Of a stretch of 64,000 nt of DNA, positions 25,382 to 34,468 are shown piece after piece. Below the pieces are notes generated by a model. That model ran no database searches, was not told where the DNA came from, and was given only the letters and a program-made list of their open reading frames with translations. This DNA comes from Nodularia spumigena CCY9414 (GTDB taxonomy: Bacteria; Cyanobacteriota; Cyanobacteriia; Cyanobacteriales; Nostocaceae). The stretch is from contig NZ_CP007203.1 of assembly GCF_000340565.2 (NCBI RefSeq), forward strand, positions 1,823,545-1,887,544, in the 5' to 3' direction. The position numbers and the translations under genes are program-made. Position 1 is the first letter of the stretch. Each line of letters starts with the position of its first letter.

Positions 25382-25885
25382 CTACATCCGCATCTGACTC
25401 ACCAAATGAGCCATTTCTGGCAAAATCAGCTTTTCCATCCCCAATCGCACCGCATTACTAGAACCGGGAAGAGAGAAAATTAACTTATTGTGATAAACTC
25501 CAGCCACAGCGCGAGAGGCGATCGCCCGTGAACCAATTTCCTGATAACTTAAAAATCGAAACAACTCCCCAAATCCGGGTAAAGTTTTCTCTAATAATTT
25601 CTCAATCGCATCATAGGTGGTATCTCTGGGAGCGATACCAGTACCACCATTGCATATGACTACATCTAAATTAGTATTATTACCCAGCAATTCGATTTGT
25701 GCTTGAATCTGGGTTGGCTCGTCCTTGATGATTTTGTATACTCCCACAACATGGTCAGCCGCCATCAGCAATTGCTGGATAATTTGACCACTTTTATCAG
25801 TTTCTGGGTTACGAGTATCACTGACTGTAATTACAGCACAGGTGACGGTGTTTCCTGGTGAGTCGGGGTGTGGTTGTGGTGACAC
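25382..25885 (-). CDS. moaB: Molybdenum cofactor biosynthesis protein B
   Basis: The 167-residue protein has the MoaB/Mog fold signature. [16 protein letters not shown] comes near 18-34, followed by [18 protein letters not shown] (the molybdopterin-binding GGTG loop) and [18 protein letters not shown]. The family adenylylates molybdopterin or has a related role in molybdenum cofactor synthesis, needed for nitrate reductase. MoaB and Mog cannot be separated securely by eye; length favours MoaB. It is a single gene between repeat DNA and psb28. Confidence 0.9.
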   Translation of the reverse strand: MSPQPHPDSPGNTVTCAVITVSDTRNPETDKSGQIIQQLLMAADHVVGVYKIIKDEPTQIQAQIELLGNNTNLDVVICNGGTGIAPRDTTYDAIEKLLEKTLPGFGELFRFLSYQEIGSRAIASRAVAGVYHNKLIFSLPGSSNAVRLGMEKLILPEMAHLVSQMRM

Positions 25886-25985
25886 GACGATTAGGGAGTA
25901 GGGGGAAAGACAAAGAAGATAGAGACGTTGGATGTAACGTCTCTACAAAAGTGATATCAGAGGCATATTGGAATACCGTCGATAT

Positions 25986-26324
25986 CTATTCAGCTTTGTT
26001 AAATCCCAAATCGTTTTGTTCAGCATACCGTTCCATGAAACGCATAAAGCGATCCCATTCTTCGGCGGACTTCATCACATGAACTGCTTCTAGTCCTTCT
26101 GGCTTACCGTTGACAAATTTACCCTTAACTTCGCGGGTAACTATTTCGCCTTCTTCGTCAATCAGGTACATCCCGGTAACTTCGTCGCTGCTACCTTCGG
26201 CCAATATTTGGGGATTGGTAAAGATAAACGTTGCTGTACCACTGTCCCCAGTGCGCGATCGCGTCAAGCGGACTTCTGGAGTTACTTCTTCGTCTTTACC
26301 CTTAGAAAACTGAATTTTGACCAT
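25986..26324 (-). CDS. psb28: Photosystem II reaction centre protein Psb28
   Basis: Psb28 is a cytoplasmic-face assembly factor bound to the CP47 side of photosystem II intermediates. The 112-residue protein matches the family: [45 protein letters not shown] and the conserved C-terminal [22 protein letters not shown]. Start and size are typical. The 434 bp upstream (26325-26758) hold no gene; I see only A+T-rich DNA and a small GGGAGGGCA...TGCCCGCCC palindrome. Confidence 0.95.
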   Translation of the reverse strand: MVKIQFSKGKDEEVTPEVRLTRSRTGDSGTATFIFTNPQILAEGSSDEVTGMYLIDEEGEIVTREVKGKFVNGKPEGLEAVHVMKSAEEWDRFMRFMERYAEQNDLGFNKAE

Positions 26325-26758
26325 GATCTATGTATTTAAAATTTTGTCATTGTAATGCTTAACTTTTTATTCTCTCATTTTTTGGGAAATGCTGAAAACC
26401 CTGATATTTTTAGCTCATATCCCTTGCTCATCTGCTTGGCATAGCACAAGTTACTCAATAATGCAATGAATAAACTCAAAAAAATTCCCCTTGGGGTGTA
26501 AGCAAAAAGGAACCATATTAAGCTAAAAAATATCTAGGTTGCATATTTAAATTAATTCCAACTCTTGTGGGGAGGGCAAAGATGCCCGCCCATGTTACTA
26601 ACAGCTTATCATCTATCTCTGCATTCAAATTGCTCAAATTTCGGTTAAATCTCCCACAAAAAATGTCGAGATGTTGTGTTAGTTTCTGCGGTATTGTGGG
26701 TATGCTCTTTAGTAGGGGCTGAAATTACCTAAGTATTTTCTACAGGAAGTAAGAACAC

Positions 26759-27166
26759 ATGGCTAGTTCAGGGGAAGATTATTTCATTGTCCGTCAGCAG
26801 AAAACCGAACGGAAAAAGAAAATTATATCAATAATATCGCTGATTGGATTTGGTGGTTCTATACTGTTTGGGGCATTTAGTACGATACAACAAGCTATCC
26901 AAGCTCCCCAGCCTCAGCCAGCAGCAACCATACCTGTTGAGTCTTCATTGCAAGAACAAGCCCGTGGTTATGAGTTGGTATTACAACGAGAACCAGAAAA
27001 TCAAGTTGCACTAGAGAAACTGTCTTTATTGCGGATACAATTGCAGGATCTTCCCGGTGCGATGGAACCGTTGGAGAAGTTGACAAGTTTGCACCCTGAA
27101 CGGCAAGATTATCAGGTGATGTTAGAGAAGGTTAAGAAATGGCAGATGGAGAGCGATCGCCCTTAG
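26759..27166 (+). CDS. Membrane-anchored tetratricopeptide-repeat protein
   Basis: The 135-residue protein has a short basic N-terminus (RQQKTERKKK), one membrane span (IISIISLIGFGGSILFGAF) and a linker (QAPQPQPAATI). About two TPR-like helical repeats follow at about 60-130: LQEQARGYELVLQREPENQ, then LEKLSLLRIQLQDLPGAMEP. It probably scaffolds a protein at the thylakoid or plasma membrane, with the TPR part on the far side. It lies upstream of the methyltransferase at 27280 with a 113-bp gap; any functional link is unclear. Confidence 0.75.
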   Translation: MASSGEDYFIVRQQKTERKKKIISIISLIGFGGSILFGAFSTIQQAIQAPQPQPAATIPVESSLQEQARGYELVLQREPENQVALEKLSLLRIQLQDLPGAMEPLEKLTSLHPERQDYQVMLEKVKKWQMESDRP

Positions 27167-27279
27167 AGTTATCTACTGCTTTCAATAGAAACACGATTAT
27201 CTCTAATAAAAAAGAAGACAAAAATTTAATTAAGTCTGATCAACACAAACTTGATAACATAAAATAACAAATTAACACT

Positions 27280-28221
27280 ATGGATAATTCTAAATCATCG
27301 ACATCATCAAAATTTATTTGTGTAGACTTAGGTTGTGGAATTCATAAAACCGAAGGTTTTATAGGTGTAGATGTTTTTGCTATTGATAATGTTGATGTCG
27401 TTGCGGATCTTAATGGGCATTTTCCATTTCCTGATAATAGTATTGATCTAGTAAAAGCTCATAATATAATTGAACATTTGCCTGATAGAATACATACCAT
27501 GAACGAAATATGGAGAATTTTAAAACCAGGTGGAATAGTTGATATTAGTGTACCATCAACCGATGGAAGGGGAGCATTTCAAGATCCTACCCATGTAAGT
27601 TTTTGGAATGTCAATTCTTTTATGTATTACTCCAATCAGCATCCAGCGTATTTGAACCTTTGTAAAACCTATGGATTTAAAGGAGAGTATAATATTATTG
27701 ACATTAAAGATGAAAGAAACCTTGATCAAGTCCAAGTGTATACCTTGTTGAGAGCAATTAAATCAGATGAAAGTAATTATCCGCTAAATTTAACAAATAT
27801 TAATTTAATTATACTCCCAGATTGGAATCAATCTATGGAAGTAATATTTAAACAGTTGGTAAATGTATGTCAAACCATAATTGATCATCCTAAAAATAAA
27901 GATATCACCTTACTAATCGATACCCACAATACAAATATAGAAGATGCACAATTTTTACTAGCAGATGTCTTATTAAATCTTTGCTATAAGAAAAATATAG
28001 CAGCCAATGATAATAATTCCCCAGAATTTAATTTATTAAACGTAAGCTCATTGGAAGAATATAAAGGTTTGTTACCAGTTTTGTCCTCTAGAATTGTTTT
28101 CGAGGGTGAAAACCAAGAATTCATTAAACAAATAGGATTAGGAAATTTACCTTTTTGTAATTTAGCAGAATTAAGTAATAATCCTCTTGATATATCTGGT
28201 TTATCTATTCCGCATCATTAA
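27280..28221 (+). CDS. SAM-dependent methyltransferase with extra C-terminal module
   Basis: The N-terminal half (about 8-170) is a class I methyltransferase: FICVDLGCGIHKTEGFIGVD (SAM site), DVVADLNGHFPFPDNSIDLV and NIIEHLPDRIHTMNEIWRILKPGG. The C-terminal 130 residues (from NINLIILPDWNQ) are a separate module. The next protein, 15 bp downstream, also carries it at its C-terminus (DINYIIFPDWTQ), with the shared pattern DITLLID...EDAQFLLADVLLNL. The A+T-rich codon use of both genes differs from the housekeeping genes, suggesting horizontal acquisition. The role is probably in glycan modification; the substrate is unknown. Confidence 0.8.
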   Translation: MDNSKSSTSSKFICVDLGCGIHKTEGFIGVDVFAIDNVDVVADLNGHFPFPDNSIDLVKAHNIIEHLPDRIHTMNEIWRILKPGGIVDISVPSTDGRGAFQDPTHVSFWNVNSFMYYSNQHPAYLNLCKTYGFKGEYNIIDIKDERNLDQVQVYTLLRAIKSDESNYPLNLTNINLIILPDWNQSMEVIFKQLVNVCQTIIDHPKNKDITLLIDTHNTNIEDAQFLLADVLLNLCYKKNIAANDNNSPEFNLLNVSSLEEYKGLLPVLSSRIVFEGENQEFIKQIGLGNLPFCNLAELSNNPLDISGLSIPHH

Positions 28222-28235
28222 AAAAGTAAAATTTT

Positions 28236-31200
28236 ATGAGTACATGGCAATTAAGCATCCCCGTCGCCCTTATTTTTTTCCATCGCACTGATACCACTCA
28301 GAGAATATTTGAAGCTATTCGTGAAGCACAACCACCGACATTATTAGTTATTTGTGATGCTCCAAGAACTGATAAAGAAGGAGAAGCAGAAAAATGTGCG
28401 GCTACTAGAGCAATTATTAATCAAGTTGACTGGGAATGTGAAGTTTTAACTAATTACTCTGATGTTAATTTGGGTCCACGGAAACGAATTAGTAGTGGAA
28501 TAGATTGGGTTTTTGAGCAGGTAGAAGAGGCTATTATCCTAGAACATGATTGTTTACCTCATCCTACTTTTTTTCGTTACTGTGAAGAATTATTAGAAAA
28601 ATATCGTGATAATGAAAATATCATGATTATTTCTGGTAATAACTTACAATTTGGTAGAAAAAGAACCGAAGATAGTTATTATTTTTCTCGCTATAGTCAT
28701 ATTTGGGGTTGGGCAACTTGGCGCAGAGCATGGAATAAATATGACGTTTCAATAGAAATATGGGATTCTTTAAAAGAAAGCTCTTGGCTTCATAACTTTT
28801 TGCAGAATGAACAAGCAACTATGTACTGGTCAAGGAGATTTGATCATGTTTTAAATGGGTTTAATACATGGGATTACAGTTTACTTTTTAGTCTGTGGAT
28901 TAATGAAGGATTATGTATTTTACCTGAAGTAAATTTAGTTTCAAATATCGGCTTTGGGGCAAATGCAGAGAATTGTAAAGATACGTCCAGTCCTCTGGCA
29001 AATATGAAAGCAGAACCAATAAAGTTTCCTCTTAAACATCCTCCTACTGTAACTAGAAATATAGAGGCTGATGATTTTACAGAACAATATATCTTTAGTG
29101 GAGGTAGTAAAAATTCTAAACTTACCTTTATTTCCTATGCTCAAAATTTTGAAGATGTTTTACTAAATCGTGTATTTAAATATAAAACGCGAGGTTTTTA
29201 TATTGATGTTGGAGCTTTACATCCAACTTTTGATTCAGTAACCAAAGCTTTTTATGATCGTGGATGGTCAGGAATAAATATAGAGCCAATCAAAGAATAC
29301 CATAATTTATTTCAGCAACAACGCCCAAGAGATATTAATCTGAATATTGCTCTCAGTAATTTAGAAGGCAAACTAGATTTTTTTCAAGTAGTAGGACAAC
29401 CTGGGAACTCTACTTTAAATAAAGAAATAGCTTATGAAATAGCGAAAGAAAAAGATTTAGATGTTTCTCAATATACAGTTTCTGTAAAAACTTTAGCGTC
29501 AATTTGCAAAGAGTACGTTAATCAGAAAATTGATTTTCTCAAAATTGATGTTGAAGGTTTAGAAGAAGATGTGATTTTAAGTGGTAACTGGGAAATATTT
29601 AGACCAACGGTATTAGTAATAGAAACAACTCAACCAAACACTAACATTCGTTGTAAAAATAATATTCCTCAGATTTTAACAGACAAAGGTTATAAACACG
29701 TATTTTTTGATGGAATTAATGATTATTATATAGCCGCAGAATCAGAAAATTTGGCAAAGCATTTTGCTTACCCAGTCAATATTTTAGATTTTTATGTAAA
29801 TTATAGATTTGTAGAACAACAAAGGCAAATCAATGAATTAAATAGAATACTAAATTCAAAAAATAATTCAATACCAACGATTCAGACTACTAATCTTCAG
29901 TCGGTTCAGTCAGAGAATATAAATTTCTTGAAACCAACTATTCTCATTGATGGTGTATTTTTCCAACTATATAATACAGGAATTGCTAGAGTTTGGCGCA
30001 GTCTCTTAGAACAATGGGCAAACACCGATTTTGCTCAACATATATTAGTCTTAGATAGAGCCAATACTGCACCCAAAATTCCTGGTATTCGCTATCGGAC
30101 AATTCACCCCTACGACTATAATAATAGCGAAGCTGATAAACAGATACTTCAACAAATCTGTGAAGAAGAACAAGCAAAATTATTTATTTCCACCTACTAC
30201 ACCACCCCCATTGATACCCCTTCCGTATTCATGGCTTATGACATGATACCCGAAGTCTTAGGAGGTAACTTAAATGAACCTATGTGGCGTGAAAAACATA
30301 ACGCAATTAAACACGCCTCTGCTTATATTTCTATTTCTGAACATACAGCTAAAGACTTAAGTAAACTTTTCTCTGATATACCCTTAGAATCAATTAATGT
30401 TGCTCATTGTGGTGTAGCTGATCATTTTTCTCCTGCTTCCCAAAACGAAATCAACACCTTTAAACATAAATATGGCATCAGTAAACCCTATTTTCTCTTA
30501 GGTGGTTTACGAGGATATAAAAACTCAATTCTCTTTTTCCAAGCCTTCAGCCAATTAGCCAATAAACAAGGTTTTGATATAGTCGCCACAGGTGCAGGTA
30601 GCCAATTACCTCCAGAATGGCGACAATATACAGCAGGCTGTACTTTTCATAGCTTGCAATTAACCGATGAAGAATTAAGACTAGCTTATTCTGGTGCTGT
30701 AGCCCTGGTTTATCCTTCCAAATATGAAGGGTTTGGAATGCCGATAATTGAAGCAATGGCTTGTGCTTGTCCTGTAATTACTTGTCCTAACGCCTCAATT
30801 CCCGAAGTTGGAGGAGAAGCAGTAATATATGTCAATGATGATGATGTCATAGCATTAGCTGATGCTTTATGTGAAGTACAAAAGCCCAGTTTAAGAAATG
30901 TTTTAATTAATGCCGGATTAGCACAGGCTAAAAAGTTCTCATGGACAAACATGGCGGAAATTGTCAGTACAGCTTTAGTTGATGCAACTTTGCTGTATTT
31001 GAATCTCAGGGACATTAACTATATCATTTTCCCAGATTGGACGCAACCAGAGGATGAACTGGGCTTAGAGTTACAACAGGTAATTCAAACATTAGCCACT
31101 CATCCTGAAAGTGAAAAAATTACCCTGATTATTAACGTAGGTAATATTGCTACCGAGGATGCAGAAATGTTTTTATCTAGTGTCGCCATGAATTTATTAA

Positions 31201-31394
31201 TGATGGAAGATTTAGATATTAGTGATAGTATCAATATTTCCCTCATTCCAGAATTAGCAAATATGCAATGGCAATGTTTATTACCTCGCATTCATAGCAA
31301 AATAATTTTAAATCATGAAGATGCAACTGCATTCAAATCAGCACCAGTTAGCAATTTAAACAATTTGCCAATAGATAACCTCATCCCATCCTGA
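28236..31394 (+). CDS. Multidomain GT-A / FkbM methyltransferase / GT4 glycosyltransferase protein
   Basis: The 1052-residue protein joins at least four modules. Residues 1-260 look like a GT-A glycosyltransferase (VALIFFHRTDTTQRIFEAI, then AIILEHDCLPHPTFFRYCEE with a metal-binding EHD). About 295-510 is an FkbM methyltransferase (FEDVLLNRVF, FYIDVGALHP, IDFLKIDVEGLEEDVI). About 568-920 is a GT4 glycosyltransferase (ILIDGVFFQLYNTGIARVWR, then YEGFGMPIIEAMACACPVIT). About 926-1050 is the module shared with the upstream protein. Start ATG 28236 is 15 bp after the previous stop, so the two are co-transcribed. It is likely to assemble and methylate an oligosaccharide for the cell surface; acceptor and sugars are unknown. 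Confidence 0.85.
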   Translation: MSTWQLSIPVALIFFHRTDTTQRIFEAIREAQPPTLLVICDAPRTDKEGEAEKCAATRAIINQVDWECEVLTNYSDVNLGPRKRISSGIDWVFEQVEEAIILEHDCLPHPTFFRYCEELLEKYRDNENIMIISGNNLQFGRKRTEDSYYFSRYSHIWGWATWRRAWNKYDVSIEIWDSLKESSWLHNFLQNEQATMYWSRRFDHVLNGFNTWDYSLLFSLWINEGLCILPEVNLVSNIGFGANAENCKDTSSPLANMKAEPIKFPLKHPPTVTRNIEADDFTEQYIFSGGSKNSKLTFISYAQNFEDVLLNRVFKYKTRGFYIDVGALHPTFDSVTKAFYDRGWSGINIEPIKEYHNLFQQQRPRDINLNIALSNLEGKLDFFQVVGQPGNSTLNKEIAYEIAKEKDLDVSQYTVSVKTLASICKEYVNQKIDFLKIDVEGLEEDVILSGNWEIFRPTVLVIETTQPNTNIRCKNNIPQILTDKGYKHVFFDGINDYYIAAESENLAKHFAYPVNILDFYVNYRFVEQQRQINELNRILNSKNNSIPTIQTTNLQSVQSENINFLKPTILIDGVFFQLYNTGIARVWRSLLEQWANTDFAQHILVLDRANTAPKIPGIRYRTIHPYDYNNSEADKQILQQICEEEQAKLFISTYYTTPIDTPSVFMAYDMIPEVLGGNLNEPMWREKHNAIKHASAYISISEHTAKDLSKLFSDIPLESINVAHCGVADHFSPASQNEINTFKHKYGISKPYFLLGGLRGYKNSILFFQAFSQLANKQGFDIVATGAGSQLPPEWRQYTAGCTFHSLQLTDEELRLAYSGAVALVYPSKYEGFGMPIIEAMACACPVITCPNASIPEVGGEAVIYVNDDDVIALADALCEVQKPSLRNVLINAGLAQAKKFSWTNMAEIVSTALVDATLLYLNLRDINYIIFPDWTQPEDELGLELQQVIQTLATHPESEKITLIINVGNIATEDAEMFLSSVAMNLLMMEDLDISDSINISLIPELANMQWQCLLPRIHSKIILNHEDATAFKSAPVSNLNNLPIDNLIPS

Positions 31395-31414
31395 TACAAA
31401 AACCTATACTTTTA

Positions 31415-31570
31415 ACTCCCCTCTCCTTGACAAGGTGAGGGGTTGGGGGTGGGGTAATTTACATGACATTTTACCCCCCTTAATCCCCCTTAATCCCTCC
31501 TTAGTCAGGAGGGAAACTAGAAAATTAACTCCCCTCTCCTTTACAAGGGGAGGGGTTGGGGGTGGGGTAA
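31415..31570. repeat. Dispersed CTCCTT...AAGGAG / CCCCCCTTAATCC repeats
   Basis: The short convergent gap between the large glycosyltransferase gene and the first OGT gene is wholly repeats. It has two CTCCCCTCTCCTT...GGGGTTGGGGGTGGGGTAATT blocks and CCCCCTTAATCCCTCCTTAG, and ends 1 bp before the OGT stop. No gene is present. Confidence 0.8.
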
Positions 31571-31571
31571 T

Positions 31572-33803
31572 TCATCCCGAATGCTCGTTCACATATATTT
31601 CCCACATCTGGCGATATGCGTTTTCCATCTCACGGGTAAACTGTTCACCATTCCATAAAGGAGCAGTTTTTTTACCTTGTCTTAATTTCCAAGAAATTTG
31701 TTGTCGTAAATTTTCATCCTTACCCAAACGTACTCCCCATTCCACATATTCCTCATCACTCCACGCTATACCTTCTGTAATCCCAGCATTAATCATCATG
31801 GTATAACTATTACGGGCTGCAAATTGTTGTCCGACTTTCGTAACTAAGGGAATTTCTCGCCACAGCGTTTCTAAAGTGGTGGTGGCTCCATTATAGGGAT
31901 ACGTATCTAACACCACATCCGCAAGGCTCAGATTGGCTCTATGAATGGCTTCTGATGACACCAAAGGTAAAAACCGGAAACGATTAAAATCCACATTTTG
32001 AGATTTTGCCAAATCGAGATAAAATTTCTCAGAAGCTTGTTCATCAGCTTCTCCTTTAATCAGCAAATAACTATTCGGTACTTCCTTGATAATTGCAATT
32101 TGTAATTTTGCATGGTCTAAGTGACGTTTATAACCTTTTTGAGTCACAAAATAAACAACAGCGTCTTCAGGTATATCTAATTGTTCTCTTCTGAGGGTTG
32201 GGGTATTCACCTCAAAGCCATCAACAGCGACGTAGGTTTGAGGTAAACGCCAAATTTTCTCTTGGTAGTAGTCTTGAGCATTTTCGGGAAGCACATACTC
32301 GTCAGCAATAAAATAGTCAATAGTTGATAAACCCGTAGCATCCCAACCCAACCAAGTAACTTGAATGGGCGCAGGTTTAATGGCTAATATTTCCCCAACA
32401 AAATCAAAAGTTAAACTATCTAAATCCACTAAAATATCAATACCATCTGCATGAATTTGTTGCACAGCTTCATACTTTTGTGACAATTGATAACTATAGG
32501 ATTGGTCAGATTTTTCTCTAAACCACTCTTGCAAATTATGGTTATTTTCAGTCGGTAAAAGTATATAAGTATAAATTTGAAATTCTTCCCGATTATGATA
32601 ATTAAATAACCAGCGAGCAATCCAACCTACTGAATGCTCTCTCAAACAATGAGAAATATAGCCAATTTTCAAAACTTTCTTTGCTACTGCATTATGACCG
32701 GGCGGACAACGATATTGATTAATTATATTTTCGGCATAAATTTCTATATTTTGCCGATATAACTTCATTAAATCATTTTGCAAAGGGCGGATGGTAGCAG
32801 GTTCGTCTCGAAAATAGGGAAAAAAGAAGATAGAATTAAACAGACGTAACACAGAAATTTTTTGCTGAATTACAGGAAATTGTTTAATCACCTCCGTAAT
32901 CAGTTCTTGCTGTTTGTTTATAGCTGTACAAGCTTCATCCCAATATCCTGTAGAATTCATTAATGATCTAATTAATATGCCATTAGCAAATATTTGTTTG
33001 GGTAAAGTTTCCGAACATAAAATCAACTTTCTGGCGGCATTAATTTCTTCAGCATATTGTCTAGACCTGTTGTATGCTGTAGTTAATTGCAACCATATCT
33101 CTGCTTCTTCAGGAGCTATGGATAATAAAATTTTCAGTACCTGGGCTGCATAACTATTTCCAGAAAAAACAGTCATGATTTTTACAGCACCAGAAATAAC
33201 AATATAAAGAAACTCACTCACCTGAACACCGCGTTTTTTGATGATATCGGTGAAGATTTGCAGTAAATCTAAGGTATAGTCGGCAAAGGGTGTAAATTCT
33301 AAAATATCTTGTGTAACTTGGACAATTAAATTAACTTCGATTTCCTGACTCTCAGTAGTTAATTCTAGAACTTCCTGAATATTTAACTCTACAAAATCTT
33401 CATCATCTAATATTTCTAATTGCAGGGCTAAATGAAAAATAGCTAATAAATTATTAATATCTGTGGGGTTGATGCTTCTGAGATGTTGGCGAATTGTCCA
33501 AGCTAATTGCTTTTGCTGTAATTGCTCTTGGCGTTGTGCTTCTGATAGCAATATTTGACTCAGTTCCCATGTCCACAAATCAATCTGCTGGAAATCATCA
33601 GTTTCACCCATACCTAACAACCAGGTGAGGGGCGCTTGTTCTTCCTCACCTTGTAACAGCAGACATAAACCCAAATACCAATAATAAACCTTAATTTGTG
33701 GTTCTGTGGCAATGGCTTCTTCAAAGTAACTCGCTGCTGTGAGATAATCACCTTGGAGAATATATTGATAGCCTTGTTCAACTTTCACAGATTGATGATT
33801 CAT
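31572..33803 (-). CDS. SPINDLY-like O-GlcNAc transferase, paralogue 1
   Basis: The start was set at ATG 33801-33803 (MNHQSVKVEQGYQYILQGDY), where the first TPR-like helix begins; an upstream alternative would add ten weak residues. The 743-residue protein has TPR-like helices (about 1-350). The GT41 catalytic region follows: LKIGYISHCLREHSVGWIAR, DILVDLDSLT, APIQVTWLGWDATGLSTIDY, ADVVLDTYPYNGATTTLE and QQFAARNSYTMM. GT41 enzymes add GlcNAc (or fucose) to Ser/Thr of proteins. A paralogue and a pilin gene lie upstream on the same strand, so pilin or another surface protein is a plausible acceptor (inference). Confidence 0.85.
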   Translation of the reverse strand: MNHQSVKVEQGYQYILQGDYLTAASYFEEAIATEPQIKVYYWYLGLCLLLQGEEEQAPLTWLLGMGETDDFQQIDLWTWELSQILLSEAQRQEQLQQKQLAWTIRQHLRSINPTDINNLLAIFHLALQLEILDDEDFVELNIQEVLELTTESQEIEVNLIVQVTQDILEFTPFADYTLDLLQIFTDIIKKRGVQVSEFLYIVISGAVKIMTVFSGNSYAAQVLKILLSIAPEEAEIWLQLTTAYNRSRQYAEEINAARKLILCSETLPKQIFANGILIRSLMNSTGYWDEACTAINKQQELITEVIKQFPVIQQKISVLRLFNSIFFFPYFRDEPATIRPLQNDLMKLYRQNIEIYAENIINQYRCPPGHNAVAKKVLKIGYISHCLREHSVGWIARWLFNYHNREEFQIYTYILLPTENNHNLQEWFREKSDQSYSYQLSQKYEAVQQIHADGIDILVDLDSLTFDFVGEILAIKPAPIQVTWLGWDATGLSTIDYFIADEYVLPENAQDYYQEKIWRLPQTYVAVDGFEVNTPTLRREQLDIPEDAVVYFVTQKGYKRHLDHAKLQIAIIKEVPNSYLLIKGEADEQASEKFYLDLAKSQNVDFNRFRFLPLVSSEAIHRANLSLADVVLDTYPYNGATTTLETLWREIPLVTKVGQQFAARNSYTMMINAGITEGIAWSDEEYVEWGVRLGKDENLRQQISWKLRQGKKTAPLWNGEQFTREMENAYRQMWEIYVNEHSG

Positions 33804-34033
33804 TATTTTAATTCTTGTTTGTACTGTTCCCAAGTCAGAGTACCATTAATTTTTGCATCTTCTAATTCTGCTATTGCATCTTTAATATCCTCTTCATCTT
33901 CACATTCAGGGGAAACCGGAAAATCAACCCCCCTTAATCCCCCCTTAGTAAGGAGGGAAACCGGAAAATCAACTCCCCTCTCCTTCATAAGGAGAGGGGT
34001 TGGGGGTGAGGTAATAGACTCTGGTAAACACAT
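33803..34033 (-). pseudogene. Small ORF broken up by dispersed repeats
   Basis: The last 33 residues (CEDEEDIKDAIAELEDAKINGTLTWEQYKQELK, not one repeat type) look like a real helical protein end. The stop TAA overlaps the OGT start (TAATG), which implies translational coupling. The preceding residues are read through the G+C-rich repeats (SPPTPLLMKERGVDFP). An upstream in-frame piece (LPLTTLDKSHISMCLPES) may be the original N-terminal part. It is probably a small gene, perhaps an antitoxin-like one, invaded by repeats. Confidence 0.45.
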
Positions 34034-34466
34034 TGAAATATGACTTTTATCTAAAGTGGTAAGCGGTAATTTACATGAAATTTTACCCCCCTTAATCCCC
34101 CCTTAGTAAGGAGGGAGACAAGAAAAGAAAACCCCCCTTAATCCCCCCTTAGTAAGGAGGGAGACAAGAAAATCAACTCCCCTCTCCTTCACAAGGAGAG
34201 GGGTTGGGGGTGAGGTAATAGACTCTGGTAAACACATTGAAATATGACTTTTATCTAAAGTGGTAAGCGGTAATTTACATGAAATTTTACCCCCCTTAAT
34301 CCCCCCTTAGTAAGGAGGGAGACAAGAAAATCAACCCCCCTTAATCCCCCCTTAGTAAGGAGGGAGACAAGAAAAGAAAACCCCCCTTAATCCCCCCTTA
34401 GTAAGCAGGGAAACCGGAAAATCAACTCCCCTCTCCTTCACAAGGAGAGGGGTTGGGGGTGAGGTA
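33920..34466. repeat. Tandem cluster of CCCCCCTTAATCC and CTCCTT/AAGGAG repeats, with a 204-bp duplication
   Basis: At least five blocks of CCCCCCTTAATCCCCCCTTA with AGTAAGGAGGG alternate with CTCCCCTCTCCTT...GGAGAGGGGTTGGGGG. A stretch beginning GTAATAGACTCTGGTAAAC occurs at 34011 and again at 34215, so a segment of about 150-200 bp is tandemly duplicated at a 204-bp offset. This is the whole spacer between the two OGT genes. Confidence 0.9.
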
Positions 34467-34468
34467 AT

